62,646 nt of DNA from DSUN01 sp035527715 (GTDB lineage: Bacteria; Planctomycetota; PUPC01; DSUN01). Position numbers and translations under genes: made by a program. The notes under the pieces were generated by a model. That model was not told the origin of the DNA. It ran no database searches and saw nothing but the letters and a program-made list of their open reading frames with translations. Below, in pieces: positions 7,664 to 16,422 of the stretch (the first letter of the stretch is position 1; each line of letters opens with the position of its first letter). The stretch covers positions 1 to 62,646 of the forward strand of contig DATKZY010000044.1 of assembly GCA_035527715.1 (NCBI GenBank), read 5' to 3'.

Positions 7664-8844
7664 CCTTGCTTCAGGGATGCGAGGTAGAGGCCGATGAGGA
7701 GGGTGACGTCGCAGGGCGGCTTGTCCTCCCAGAGGCCGATGATGCGGCGCTCGCGCTCGGCGCTGGCCACGGAGTCGGAGGCGTGGGCGGCGTTGCGCAT
7801 CAGGTCGTCGCCGTAGACGGAGCGGACGGAGCCTGCCTTGGCCTCGCGGGGGTTGGTGGTGCCGAGGCGGTCGCGGATTTTCTCGATGGCTCGCTCGCCG
7901 TGGTAGAGGAGGGCGAGGCATTTCTCGCCGCCGGGCATGTGGCGCTCGCCGGGGCTGGTGAGCTGGGCCGGGTTGCGGCCGGTCATGTACTCGACGATGC
8001 GGTTGAACTCGTGCTCGGCGTTGTAGACCTTGAGGATGTCGCCGATCTTCTCGAGCGCGTCGGCCGGGATGTCGAAGGCGAAGGCTTCGCGGAGGCTTTC
8101 GGCGGCGCGGCGGGCGACGTTGGCCCGGAGCTTGCGGGTGAAGACCCCGCGCAGCGGGCCGTAGAACTCCTCGGCCTGGGCGACGGTGAAGTGGAGGAAT
8201 CGGGCGCCCACGATGAACAGCCCCGTGCGCGCGAACATGTCCACGATGTTGCCCGGGCGGCCGCTGCCGGGCTTGAAGTTGTCGGGCTTGAGGATGACCA
8301 GGGTCGTCTCCGTCGGCGTGTCGGCGGGCAGCTTGACCGCGCGGGTCACGATCCCCCCGTCGGCGTCGGCGAACGCCGCCAGCAGCCGCAGGTGGTCGGG
8401 CATGGCGCTCGGGTCCGTGCAGATGAGGCAGGCGGGCTCGAAGTAGTGGACCCGGCCGTCGCGCTCGAGCACGAAGTCGCCATAGGTGCCTCGCACGGTG
8501 TCGCCGCGGGGCTGGCGGCCAATCGGGCCGACGACATCGTTGAGCGCCCGCCCGGCGTTCTCGCCGCGGAAGAGCAGGAGCAGCACGCGGTTGGAGATGC
8601 CGAGGCGATTGTTCGGGCGCAGGAAGGCGTCGCAGTAGTCGAGCAGGGCCTCCTTGACGGGCGACGGGATGCCCTGGCGGGCGAGGAGGTCCCTGTAGCG
8701 GTCCACGAGCTCTTCGCTGGGCGCCATCATGCGCGCCGCCTCGAGCTCCAGCTCCGTGCTCAGGAGACGGCTGATGATCCCCCCTGTGCGGCTCTTCAGC
8801 AGGCTGTAGGGCGTGATGAGCGCATAGGCAAGCTCTTTGGCCAT
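7660..8844 (-). CDS. Two-domain nucleoside diphosphate kinase
   Basis: At 394 residues this is more than twice the usual ~140-residue NDK. An N-terminal NDK-like half (about 1-180: ALITPYSLLKSRTGG, ENAGRALNDVVGP, GDTVRGTYGDF) is followed by a complete NDK domain (TLVILKPDNF, ERAIEKIRDRLG, SVRSVYGDD). The phosphohistidine motif of the second domain is NAAHASDS. The first domain lacks that motif at the equivalent place. NDK transfers gamma-phosphate from ATP to other NDPs, so only the C-terminal half is predicted to be catalytic. A strong AAGGAGG site precedes ATG 8844. First gene of a two-gene unit with the MBL hydrolase. Confidence 0.85.
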   Translation of the reverse strand: MAKELAYALITPYSLLKSRTGGIISRLLSTELELEAARMMAPSEELVDRYRDLLARQGIPSPVKEALLDYCDAFLRPNNRLGISNRVLLLLFRGENAGRALNDVVGPIGRQPRGDTVRGTYGDFVLERDGRVHYFEPACLICTDPSAMPDHLRLLAAFADADGGIVTRAVKLPADTPTETTLVILKPDNFKPGSGRPGNIVDMFARTGLFIVGARFLHFTVAQAEEFYGPLRGVFTRKLRANVARRAAESLREAFAFDIPADALEKIGDILKVYNAEHEFNRIVEYMTGRNPAQLTSPGERHMPGGEKCLALLYHGERAIEKIRDRLGTTNPREAKAGSVRSVYGDDLMRNAAHASDSVASAERERRIIGLWEDKPPCDVTLLIGLYLASLKQG

Positions 8845-8885
8845 GCCTGGCCTCCTTGAACGGCTCAGGGGTAGTTCAGGCGAGC

Positions 8886-8914
8886 ATTCTAGCAGTGGCT
8901 CCGAGAGGTGTCAA
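8886..8914 (-). promoter_or_regulatory. Promoter of the NDK-MBL operon
   Basis: Minus strand consensus TTGACA (8914-8909), 17 nt, TAGAAT (8891-8886), 42 nt upstream of the start. Confidence 0.65.
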
Positions 8915-8981
8915 ACGCCGTGGAGGGGCGCGCGCCGCCGCCCCCCCGGGCTTCGGGACTGGGCCTCGCCGTCAAAAATCC

Positions 8982-9009
8982 TTGACAGCCATGGGTTTGC
9001 CAGTAAAAT
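8982..9009 (+). promoter_or_regulatory. Promoter of prfB
   Basis: Consensus TTGACA (8982-8987), 16 nt spacer, TAAAAT (9004-9009), about 48 nt upstream of the prfB ATG. Confidence 0.65.
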
Positions 9010-9056
9010 GGGGCAATTGTGTTGGATTGCGCCCGCCTCGGGCAGCGAGGGCATGA

Positions 9057-10197
9057 ATGGAAAACGACATGATGGAGCGCCTGGCACACGTCCAGCGCAA
9101 CCTCGAAGAGCTCTTGGTGTCTCTTTGACAACGTGGCGAAGGAGGCCGAGCTGGCCAAGGTCGAGGCCAGAATGGCCCAGCCGAGCTTCTGGTCCGACCA
9201 GGAGGCCGCCCAGCGCACCGTGCAGGAGCTCAAGCGGCTGCGGGCCGTGGTGGAGCCGATGCGCGCGTTTCAGCGGCGCGCGTCGGACCTCGATGAGCTG
9301 CTGACACTTGCGTCGGAGGAGAACGACGCGGGGACGCTGGCCGACCTCGGGCGCGACCTGGCGGCCCTCGAGAGCGAGATCGCCGCCTTCCAGCTCAAGG
9401 CCATGCTCGGCGGCCCCTACGACAGTCGCGACGCCTTCCTGACCATCCAGGCGGGCGCCGGGGGCACCGAGGCCTGCGACTGGGTGCAGATCCTGCTCCG
9501 CATGTACACCCGCTGGATGGAGCGGAAGGGCTACGAGGCGACGATCATTGACTCGATGGACGGCGATGCGGCGGGCCTCCGCAGCGTGACGCTCGACGCC
9601 CGCGGCCCCTACGCCTACGGCTACCTGCGCAGCGAGGTGGGGGTGCACCGCCTGGTGCGCATCTCGCCCTTCGACGCGCAGGCCCGGCGCCACACGTCGT
9701 TCGCCTCGGTGGACGTGGCGCCGCAGATTGACGAGGCCGAGGTGGACGTGGAGATTGACGAGAAGGACCTGAGGATCGACCGCTTCCGGGCCGGCGGCCC
9801 GGGCGGACAGAACGTGAACAAGGTGGAGACCGCCGTGCGGATCACCCATCTGCCGACGGGGACCGTGGTGGCGGCCCAGAGCGAGCGCTCGCAGCACCAG
9901 AACCGCGCGGTGGCGATGCGCCTGCTCAAGGCACGCCTCTACGCGCGCCGCCAGGAGGAGCGCCTGGCCGAGCTGGCCGCCCTCGCCGGCACCAAGCTCG
10001 ACATCTCGTTCGGCAGCCAGCGCCGCAACTACGTCCTCCAGCCCTACAAGCTGGCCAAGGACCTGGCGGCCGACGTGGAGACGAGCGACGTGGACGGCGT
10101 GCTCGACGGCGACCTGGACCCGTTCATCGAGGCCTACCTGCGCAAGAAAATCGGCGAGCGGGCCCCGGCCGCTGCCGGCTCGAGAGAGGAACGCTAG
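9057..10197 (+). CDS. prfB: Peptide chain release factor 2 with programmed +1 frameshift
   Basis: RF2 reads UGA and UAA stops. Translation starts at ATG 9057, with GAGGG upstream. It runs 23 codons (MENDMMERLAHVQ...) to CTT followed by in-frame TGA at 9126-9128. A +1 slip on CTT-T gives CTT then GAC, and the long frame continues to 10197 (about 379 residues). This is the classic RF2 autoregulatory shift: low RF2 stalls at UGA and favours slippage. The body has the SPF codon-recognition tripeptide (ISPFDAQ) and the GGQ hydrolysis motif (GGPGGQNVNK). A gene caller without frameshift support would start at GTG 9133 and lose the N-terminus. It is followed 4 nt later by glyA. Confidence 0.95.
9123..9129 (+). 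promoter_or_regulatory. prfB: Programmed frameshift site CTTTGAC in prfB
   Basis: The slippery heptamer CTTTGAC is present exactly as in most bacterial prfB genes. TTGGTG a few nt upstream is only a weak Shine-Dalgarno-like stimulator compared with E. coli. Confidence 0.9.
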
Positions 10198-10201
10198 GGG
10201 C

Positions 10202-11503
10202 ATGGCAGCCGACGTGATGGACAATCCGCTTCAGGTCGTGGACCCCGAGGTGTACGACGCCGTGTGCCGCGACCTGCGCCGGCAGTTGACCCGCGTTGAC
10301 CTCATCGCGGCGGAGAACTACGTCAGCGCCGCCGTCCTCATCGCCACCGGCTCGGTGATGACGAACAAGTACGCCGAGGGCTACCCGGGGGCGCGCTACT
10401 ACGGCGGCTGCGAGTGGATCGACGTCGCCGAGCGCCTGGCCATCGAGCGCGCGAAGGAGATCTTCGGCGCCGAGCACGCCAACGTGCAGCCCCACTGCGG
10501 CACCCAGGCCAACATGGCCGTCTACTTCGCCATCCTGAAGCCCGGCGACACGATCATGGCCCTCGACCTCGCCCACGGCGGCCACCTCTCGCACGGCGCG
10601 CCCAAGAGCTTCTGCGGCGCCCTCTACCACATCGTGCCTTACGGCGTCAGCCGCGAAACCGAGACGCTCGACATGGACCAGGTGCGCGACCTGGCCCTCA
10701 AGCACCGCCCGAAGCTGATCGTCACGGGGGCCAGCTCCTACCCGCGGTTCATCGCCTTCCGGCAGTTCGGCGAGATCGCCCGCGAGGTGGGCGCCTACCT
10801 GATGGCCGACGTGGCGCACCCCGCCGGGCTCATCGCCGCCGGCCTCCACCCCTCGCCTGTGCCCTTCGCCGACTTCGTGACGGCCACGACGCACAAGACC
10901 ATGCGCGGCCCGCGCGGCGGCATCATCCTGTGCCCGAAGGAGCACGCCGCGAAGATCGACTCGCAGGTCTTCCCCGGCATCCAGGGCGGCCCGATGATGC
11001 ACACGATCGCCGGCAAGGCCGTGGCCCTCAAAGAGGCCCTCGGCCCCGAGTTCGCCGACTACCAGCTCCAGATCCTCTCGAACTGCCAGGCCATGTTCCG
11101 CGCGCTCCAGGACCGCGGCTGCCGCATCGTCACCGGCGGCAGCGACAACCACCTGTTCCTCGTGGACCTCCGCAACGTCGGCATGACCGGCCGCCTTGCC
11201 TGCCAGCTCCTCGACGAGGCGGGCATCACCCTGAACCAGAACCTCATCCCCTTCGACCCGCGCAGCGCCCGCGAGACCAGCGGCATCCGCATCGGCACCC
11301 CCGCCGTCACCACCCGCGGCATGAGGGAGCCGGAGATGGCCCTCATCGCCGACTGGATCGACCAGGTGCTGCGGCGCCCCGACGACGCGGCCCTGCGCGC
11401 GCGCATCCGCGGCGAGGTCGAAGAACTCTGTCTCCAGTTCCCCATCTACCCCGGGCTTTCCGGCATCTTCTTGCCGGAGCCCGCCGAACGCGTCGGCGCT
11501 TGA
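10202..11503 (+). CDS. glyA: Serine hydroxymethyltransferase
   Basis: The 433-residue protein is a fold-type I PLP enzyme that interconverts serine and glycine while charging tetrahydrofolate. Family motifs in order: IAAENYVS, YAEGYPGARYYGG, QPHCGTQAN, MADVAHPAGL, the PLP-lysine segment TTHKTMRGPRGG (Lys near residue 232), FPGIQGGP, and GIRIGTPAVTTRG. Length is normal. It lies 4 nt after prfB and 18 nt before a secreted propeller gene, consistent with one transcript. Confidence 0.95.
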   Translation: MAADVMDNPLQVVDPEVYDAVCRDLRRQLTRVDLIAAENYVSAAVLIATGSVMTNKYAEGYPGARYYGGCEWIDVAERLAIERAKEIFGAEHANVQPHCGTQANMAVYFAILKPGDTIMALDLAHGGHLSHGAPKSFCGALYHIVPYGVSRETETLDMDQVRDLALKHRPKLIVTGASSYPRFIAFRQFGEIAREVGAYLMADVAHPAGLIAAGLHPSPVPFADFVTATTHKTMRGPRGGIILCPKEHAAKIDSQVFPGIQGGPMMHTIAGKAVALKEALGPEFADYQLQILSNCQAMFRALQDRGCRIVTGGSDNHLFLVDLRNVGMTGRLACQLLDEAGITLNQNLIPFDPRSARETSGIRIGTPAVTTRGMREPEMALIADWIDQVLRRPDDAALRARIRGEVEELCLQFPIYPGLSGIFLPEPAERVGA

Positions 11504-11521
11504 CTCAGAAGGGCCCCCTCC

Positions 11522-13168
11522 ATGCGTAGAATGCTCCCCGCCTTCTCGGTCGCCCTGCTCGTCGTCGCCTCCGCGGCCCGTGGGGCCCAGGAGCCGCCTC
11601 CGAGGACCTGGATTGACCACGTGCGGTTCCACACCCTGCGCGCGCTAAAGGACCTGGGCCGCGAGTTCGACGCGATCGGGGCGGCGATGCGCAGGAGCAT
11701 GACCGGCCTCAAGGACGACACGACGAAGGGCATCAGCTCCGTGACGCGCGAGGGGCGCCGCGGCCTCGCCAGCGCCAGCAAGGCCCTCTCGCACGCCGCC
11801 GCCACGGCCTACCGCGAGACCCACGACACCTTCCTCAACGCAGGGCGGACCATCGTCCCCGGCGTCGCCACCCAGCGCGAGCCGGCGACCCCCCTCGCCG
11901 CCACCCGCAAGATCGAGTCCCCCATCCTCGCCCCCCACTTCCTGCGCGGCCACGACATCCTGCTCGCCTGGCAGCTCGACACGGGCGGGCGCGCCGTGCG
12001 CGCCAGCGCCATCTTCGAGGACCGCCTGCTCCTGGAGACGGAGGACCAGAACCTCTACTCGTTCGAGCCGCCCACGGGGATTCTCCAATGGCTCTACGGC
12101 CTGCCCGCCCCCAGCCAGAGCGGCTACGGCGACGACCCCAACGAGCCCAGGAGCATCCTCGTCATCGCCAAGGACGTGTATTACGAGATCGACCGCATGG
12201 TCGGCCGGCCCCGCCGCCGCATCGTCCTGCCCTTCCCTGCGTCCAACCCCCCGGTCGTGCGCGGCGACGAGGTGATCATCAACTCCTGGGAGCGCCGCGT
12301 GTGCGCCCTCGACCGCGAGACCCGCACCCGCGAATGGTCCTACGTGCCCGAGGAGAACGTCGTGGGCGCTGTGGCGTCGGCCCCCGACCTGATCTACGCC
12401 GCCGACGTCGCCGGCAACCTTGTCGCCTACTCCGTCCCCGGCAGGCGAGAGAAGTGGACCTATAAGGCCCACGACGCCTTCCGAGTCTCCCCTGTCCTCC
12501 ACCTCATTGACGTCATCGTCCCGGCCGAGGACATGTTCGTCCACTGCGTCAACCGCTTCAGCGGCCTGTGCCGCTGGAAATACCCGGTCCAGGGCCCCGT
12601 CACCCAGCCGGTGTGGGCGGATGGCGACGTGGTGTACTTCTCGGCGGATGGCGATGCCTTCTACGCCCTCGATGCCAGGGATGGCAAGCTCCTCTGGCGC
12701 TGCCCCAAGGGCGGCTGGCCCGTCGCCGTCGGCAGGGAGAACCTCTACATCCAGGGCGCAGAAAAAGAGGTCTGGTGCCTCGACCGCAAGACGGGCGAGA
12801 AGAAGTGGAGCGTCTCCGCCGAGCCGTTCACCTACTTCGTCCGCAACACCGTCAACGACCACATCTACCTGTGCACCGCCCGGGGCGAGGTCTACGCCTT
12901 CTACCTCCGCGGCGACCACCTCGAGAAGAAGGCCCCGCCTGCGTTCGAGCGGCCGAAGCCCAAGGTCAAGGGTGTCGAGGAGCCCGAGCCCGGCGGCGTC
13001 GGGCCCTCGGAACTCCCTGCCCCCAGGCCCACGCTGCCAGCCCCCAGGCCGCCCGTCGAGGAGAAGGCCGAGGAAGCCCCCGAGGAGGTCCCCCCCGCGG
13101 CGCCGCCCGAGCCCCCCGAAAAGGCCGAGGACGAGGAGGTGCCGCCCGCCGCCAAGGGACTCGAGTGA
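11522..13168 (+). CDS. Secreted PQQ-type beta-propeller repeat protein
   Basis: The 548-residue protein starts with a signal peptide (MLPAFSVALLVVASAARGA). Repeats then read like WD/PQQ-propeller blades: YSFEPPTGILQWLYGL, CALDRETRTREWSY, YALDARDGKLLWRC, CLDRKTGEKKWSV. The C-terminal ~70 residues are a Pro/Glu-rich, low-complexity tail. Such propellers act as periplasmic scaffolds. PQQ binding itself is not implied, and no catalytic residues are recognised. It may be cotranscribed with glyA and the following kinase (22-nt gap). Confidence 0.75.
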   Translation: MRRMLPAFSVALLVVASAARGAQEPPPRTWIDHVRFHTLRALKDLGREFDAIGAAMRRSMTGLKDDTTKGISSVTREGRRGLASASKALSHAAATAYRETHDTFLNAGRTIVPGVATQREPATPLAATRKIESPILAPHFLRGHDILLAWQLDTGGRAVRASAIFEDRLLLETEDQNLYSFEPPTGILQWLYGLPAPSQSGYGDDPNEPRSILVIAKDVYYEIDRMVGRPRRRIVLPFPASNPPVVRGDEVIINSWERRVCALDRETRTREWSYVPEENVVGAVASAPDLIYAADVAGNLVAYSVPGRREKWTYKAHDAFRVSPVLHLIDVIVPAEDMFVHCVNRFSGLCRWKYPVQGPVTQPVWADGDVVYFSADGDAFYALDARDGKLLWRCPKGGWPVAVGRENLYIQGAEKEVWCLDRKTGEKKWSVSAEPFTYFVRNTVNDHIYLCTARGEVYAFYLRGDHLEKKAPPAFERPKPKVKGVEEPEPGGVGPSELPAPRPTLPAPRPPVEEKAEEAPEEVPPAAPPEPPEKAEDEEVPPAAKGLE

Positions 13169-13190
13169 TCCGCGCCAGGGAGCACGCCCC

Positions 13191-14183
13191 GTGATCATCC
13201 ACACCCAGGCCCACGCCCGCGCCGCGCTCCTCGGAAACCCGTCCGACGGCTTCTACGGCAAGACCATTGCCTTCATCATCCGCAACTTCACCGCCCGGGT
13301 CACCCTGTGGGAGAGCCCCGAGGTCGAAATCCTCGACAGCGAGGAGGACCGCTCCCGGTTCCAGAGCCTCGACGACCTGGTCCGCCAGATCCGCCTCTAC
13401 GGCTACTATGGCGGCGTGCGCCTGATCCGGGCCACGATCAAGAAGTTCACCGAGTACTTCGCCAGCCGCGGTGTCGCCCTCCCCCCCCGCAACTTCACCA
13501 TCCGCTATCGCAGCGGCATCCCGCGCCTCGTCGGCATGGGCGGCTCCAGCGCCATCGTCACCGCCGTCATGCGCGCCCTCATGCGCTTCTACGACCTCGA
13601 AATCCCCACGACCGCCATCCCCTCGCTCGCCCTCGCCGCCGAGGCCGAAGAGCTCAGCATCCCCGCCGGACTCCAGGACCGCGTCGTCCAGACCTACGAG
13701 GGCGTCGTCTACATGAACTTCGCCCGCGAGCTCATCGAGAAGCAGGGCCACGGCCACTACGAGCCGCTGCCCAAGGACTGCCTGCCCCCCCTCTTCGTCG
13801 CCTACAGCGCCGAGCACGCCGAGGGCTCCGAGGTCACCCACAGCGGCCTCCGCGTCCGCTTTCAGCGCGGCGAGCCGGCCGTCGTCAACGCCATGAAGAG
13901 GTTCGCCCGCTTCGCCCAGCAGGGCCGCGAGGCCCTCCTGGCGGGCGACACGAAGAGGGTCGGCGAGCTGATGAACGCGAATTTCGACCTCCGCCGCCGC
14001 ATCATGGCCCTCAAGCCCGGCCAGGTCGAGATGGTCGAGACGGCGCGGCGGCTCGGCGCCCCCTGCAAGTTTGCCGGCTCGGGCGGCGCCGTCGTCGGCC
14101 TCTACGCCTCCGACAAGCAGTTCGCCGCCCTCCGCGACGCCTACCGCGCCCTCGGCTGCAAGATCATCAAGCCCAGGACGTGA
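13191..14183 (+). CDS. GHMP-family sugar kinase
   Basis: The 330-residue protein has the GHMP kinase layout: an N-terminal strand segment (HARAALLGNPSDGFYG), the ATP-binding loop LVGMGGSSAIVTA near residues 112-124, and the C-terminal motif KFAGSGGAVVGLY. The early HxRxxLxGNxxDx pattern resembles glucuronokinase and heptose/arabinose-type kinases, so a sugar-1-phosphorylating kinase is likely. The substrate cannot be fixed from sequence alone. The start is GTG 13191 with AGGGAG upstream. A longer in-frame ORF extends back inside the propeller gene but is a shadow. The last codons are partly duplicated downstream at 16041-16088. Confidence 0.8.
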   Translation: MIIHTQAHARAALLGNPSDGFYGKTIAFIIRNFTARVTLWESPEVEILDSEEDRSRFQSLDDLVRQIRLYGYYGGVRLIRATIKKFTEYFASRGVALPPRNFTIRYRSGIPRLVGMGGSSAIVTAVMRALMRFYDLEIPTTAIPSLALAAEAEELSIPAGLQDRVVQTYEGVVYMNFARELIEKQGHGHYEPLPKDCLPPLFVAYSAEHAEGSEVTHSGLRVRFQRGEPAVVNAMKRFARFAQQGREALLAGDTKRVGELMNANFDLRRRIMALKPGQVEMVETARRLGAPCKFAGSGGAVVGLYASDKQFAALRDAYRALGCKIIKPRT

Positions 14184-14217
14184 GCCGGCGTCGGACCCGG
14201 GAATCCCGGGATCCGCC

Positions 14218-14246
14218 TTGACATCCGTCGGGCGGAGCGGTATCCT
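14218..14246 (+). promoter_or_regulatory. Promoter of the PEP-CTERM gene
   Basis: TTGACA (14218-14223), 17 nt, TATCCT (14241-14246), 109 nt upstream of the ATG. A CCCGGG-AAT-CCCGGG palindrome lies just before it. Confidence 0.6.
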
Positions 14247-14354
14247 CTTGGCCGGCACCCGACGGCAGCGGACGCAGGCCGATACGACGAGGCCATCGCT
14301 CCCAACGACGCCAACGCCCCGGGCAGTCTCAGCGCGCACAAAGGGGGCCATACC

Positions 14355-16028
14355 ATGAGGGGAACGGCGACAGGGCTGCTGGCACTGGCCGTGTGGGTGT
14401 TCGGCCTGCTGAGCTCCGGGCGCGCGGCGCCCGTGCTGGAGGCCCATTGGGCGCTCGACGACGGCCCGCCCTCGACCACCGCCGCCGACTCCGCCGACAG
14501 CCACCCCGCCACCCTGGCGGCCTCGCCGGCCGACCCGAGTTGGGTCAGCGACACCGCGCCACTCGTGGGCCCCAACCCCTATGCCCTGGCCTTCGATGGC
14601 GACGACCGCGTCACGGCCCTCGGCTACACCGGCGTCGCGGGCACCGAAGGCCGCAGCGTGTCGGCCTGGATCAAGACGGTGGACATGTACGATTTCCCCT
14701 CGATTCTCGGCTGGGGCCGGGAGCAGCCGGGCGAGAGGTGGAGCTTCCGCGCCCAACGCCCCACCGGCCCGCTGCCCGGCACCCTCCGCGTGGATGTCAA
14801 CGGCGGCTACCAGATCGGCAGCACCTTCATCACCGACGGTCGCTGGCACCACGTCGTTGCCGTCCTGCCCGAGGGCATCGCCACCCCCAGTGTCACCAAC
14901 GTGCAGCTCTATGTGGACGGCCAGCTTGAGGCCATCAGCGCCCAGGCGAGCCGCTCGATCAACACCTGGGGCGGCCAGGACGTGCTGATCGGCGTGGACG
15001 CGATCAACAACTACTTCGAGGGCCTGATTGACGACGTGCAGGTCTACCGCGGCGCCCTCTCGGCTGCCGACGTCGCGGCCCTCGCCCAGCGGTCTGTCCC
15101 CGTGCCCACCAGCTACCGCGAGGCCGTGCTCCTCGACGACCCGATCGCCTACTGGCGCCTGAGCGCCCAGTCGTCGCCCACCGAGCCGAACCTCGGCTTC
15201 CTCGGCTCCGCCGTCAACGGCACCCACAGCGGCGGCGTGGCCCAGGGCGTGCCCGGCCTGCTCGCCACCGACCCCGATCTCGCCGCCTCCTTCAACGGCG
15301 CCACGGCCTACGTCAACGTGCCCAACCACGCCGCCCTCAACGGGGTCACCGGCGAGAAAGACCTCGGCCCGTACATTGGCAAGACGGTCGAGCTCTGGTT
15401 CCGAGCCGCCGAGATTGTGTCGCGCCAGGTGCTCTTCGAGGAGGGCGGCGGCACGAACGGCTTGAACGTCTACATTGAGGACGGACAGCTCCACGTCGCC
15501 GCCTGGAACCTCGGCAGGGGCCAGACCCCCAGCCCCAACCAGCCCGCCACCCCCTGGGACCCGAAACGGGTGAGCGTGGCCATCGCGGCCGGCGAGACCT
15601 ACATGGTTGACCTCGTCCTCTCCTGCGACCTCGACAGCTTCGACGGCTACCTCGAGGGCTACCTCAACGGCCTGCCCTTCAGCGACTGGGGTGGCACGTC
15701 CGCCCAGTCGGGCATCGGCCGGCTCCTCTACCACCCCGGCCTCGCGGCCATCGGGGCCATGCAGAACGACTCGATGTTCTGGGTGGGCGGCGTTCCCACC
15801 GCCACGACCGGCACGTTCGACTTCTGGTTCGGCGGCACCATTGACGACGTCTCGCTCTACAACTATGCCCTCACCGACACCCAGGTCGGTCTCCACTGCC
15901 TCCTGGCCACCCAGGAACAGTTCATCCCCGAGCCGGGCACTCTCGTGTTGCTGGGCGCGGGTCTCCTGGCCCTCGGCCGCCGCGGAAGGCGGAAGAGCGA
16001 GGCCGCCCGAAGGCGAGAGGGGGCATGA
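14355..16028 (+). CDS. LamG-domain surface protein with PEP-CTERM sorting signal
   Basis: The 557-residue protein has a signal peptide and two concanavalin-A/LamG-like domains (about 30-245 and 265-520). Each holds the typical strings: WHHVVAVLPEG, LYVDGQLEA, FEGLIDDVQVYRGALS, and FGGTIDDVSLYNYALT. The C-terminus has the PEP-CTERM signal, meaning motif PEPGTLVLLGAGLLALG followed by the basic cluster RRGRRK. PEP-CTERM proteins are processed by an exosortase and exported to the surface or into exopolysaccharide. No exosortase is in this window. AGGGGG precedes the start. The nearby sugar transferase and PilZ gene fit an exopolysaccharide context. Confidence 0.85.
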   Translation: MRGTATGLLALAVWVFGLLSSGRAAPVLEAHWALDDGPPSTTAADSADSHPATLAASPADPSWVSDTAPLVGPNPYALAFDGDDRVTALGYTGVAGTEGRSVSAWIKTVDMYDFPSILGWGREQPGERWSFRAQRPTGPLPGTLRVDVNGGYQIGSTFITDGRWHHVVAVLPEGIATPSVTNVQLYVDGQLEAISAQASRSINTWGGQDVLIGVDAINNYFEGLIDDVQVYRGALSAADVAALAQRSVPVPTSYREAVLLDDPIAYWRLSAQSSPTEPNLGFLGSAVNGTHSGGVAQGVPGLLATDPDLAASFNGATAYVNVPNHAALNGVTGEKDLGPYIGKTVELWFRAAEIVSRQVLFEEGGGTNGLNVYIEDGQLHVAAWNLGRGQTPSPNQPATPWDPKRVSVAIAAGETYMVDLVLSCDLDSFDGYLEGYLNGLPFSDWGGTSAQSGIGRLLYHPGLAAIGAMQNDSMFWVGGVPTATTGTFDFWFGGTIDDVSLYNYALTDTQVGLHCLLATQEQFIPEPGTLVLLGAGLLALGRRGRRKSEAARRREGA

Positions 16029-16040
16029 CGGGGGAGCCGC

Positions 16041-16088
16041 GCCGCCCTCCGCGCCCTCGGCTGCGAACCCATCAAGCCCAGGGTCTGA
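16041..16088 (+). pseudogene. Duplicated fragment of the 3' end of the GHMP kinase gene
   Basis: The stretch matches the terminal part of the kinase gene (14128-14184) over CGCCGCCCTCCGCG, CCCTCGGCTGC and ATCAAGCCCAGG. It has a 12-nt internal deletion and its own TGA. It encodes ALGC..IKPR as in the intact gene. The downstream sequences (ATCCCGGGATCCG versus ATCCCGGATCCG, then CCTTGAC) are also similar, so a segment of about 100 bp appears duplicated on both sides of the PEP-CTERM gene. Confidence 0.6.
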
Positions 16089-16172
16089 CCCGCAGTCGCA
16101 CCTCGTACGCCGTGGCGCCCGTGCTGTGAGAGTCTGATCCCGGATCCGGGGCTCCTTGACCGCGGTCTGGAA

Positions 16173-16268
16173 TCGTCGTCGTTGTCGTCGTCGTCCTCGT
16201 CGTCGAATCGTCATCAGGGGCAGGGGCCAGGAGTTCGACGACGACGACGAGGACGACGACGAGCACGA
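16173..16268. repeat. Long (GTC)n/(GAC)n inverted repeat
   Basis: About 35 nt of TCGTCGTC-type triplets (16173-16207) are followed, after a 26-nt G-rich loop, by their reverse complement (16234-16268). The pairing is almost perfect and includes the interrupting CCTCG/CGAGG. It sits in the 394-nt stretch 16029-16422, which holds no gene other than the kinase-tail fragment and the PilZ promoter. Confidence 0.85.
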
Positions 16269-16325
16269 GGGAGACCCGGAACGAATCCCCCGGAATCGGG
16301 GCCGCACCCGTGCCGCGATTTCCGC

Positions 16326-16353
16326 TTGACACGGGGGCGGCGGAGTGTAGACT
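16326..16353 (+). promoter_or_regulatory. Promoter of the PilZ-sugar transferase unit
   Basis: TTGACA (16326-16331), 16 nt, TAGACT (16348-16353), 70 nt upstream of the PilZ start. Confidence 0.6.
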
Positions 16354-16422
16354 GTAGGACCGGGCCTCGACGGCCCCGAAGCGTAGAGGGATGGTTTCCG
16401 CCCTGTGCGAGGAGAGGCAGGG

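Noticed and set aside
12420..14183. Longer version of the GHMP kinase starting inside the propeller gene
   Set aside because: The first 257 codons are a Ser/Arg/Pro-rich shadow; the GTG at 13191 has a proper ribosome-binding site and begins the domain.
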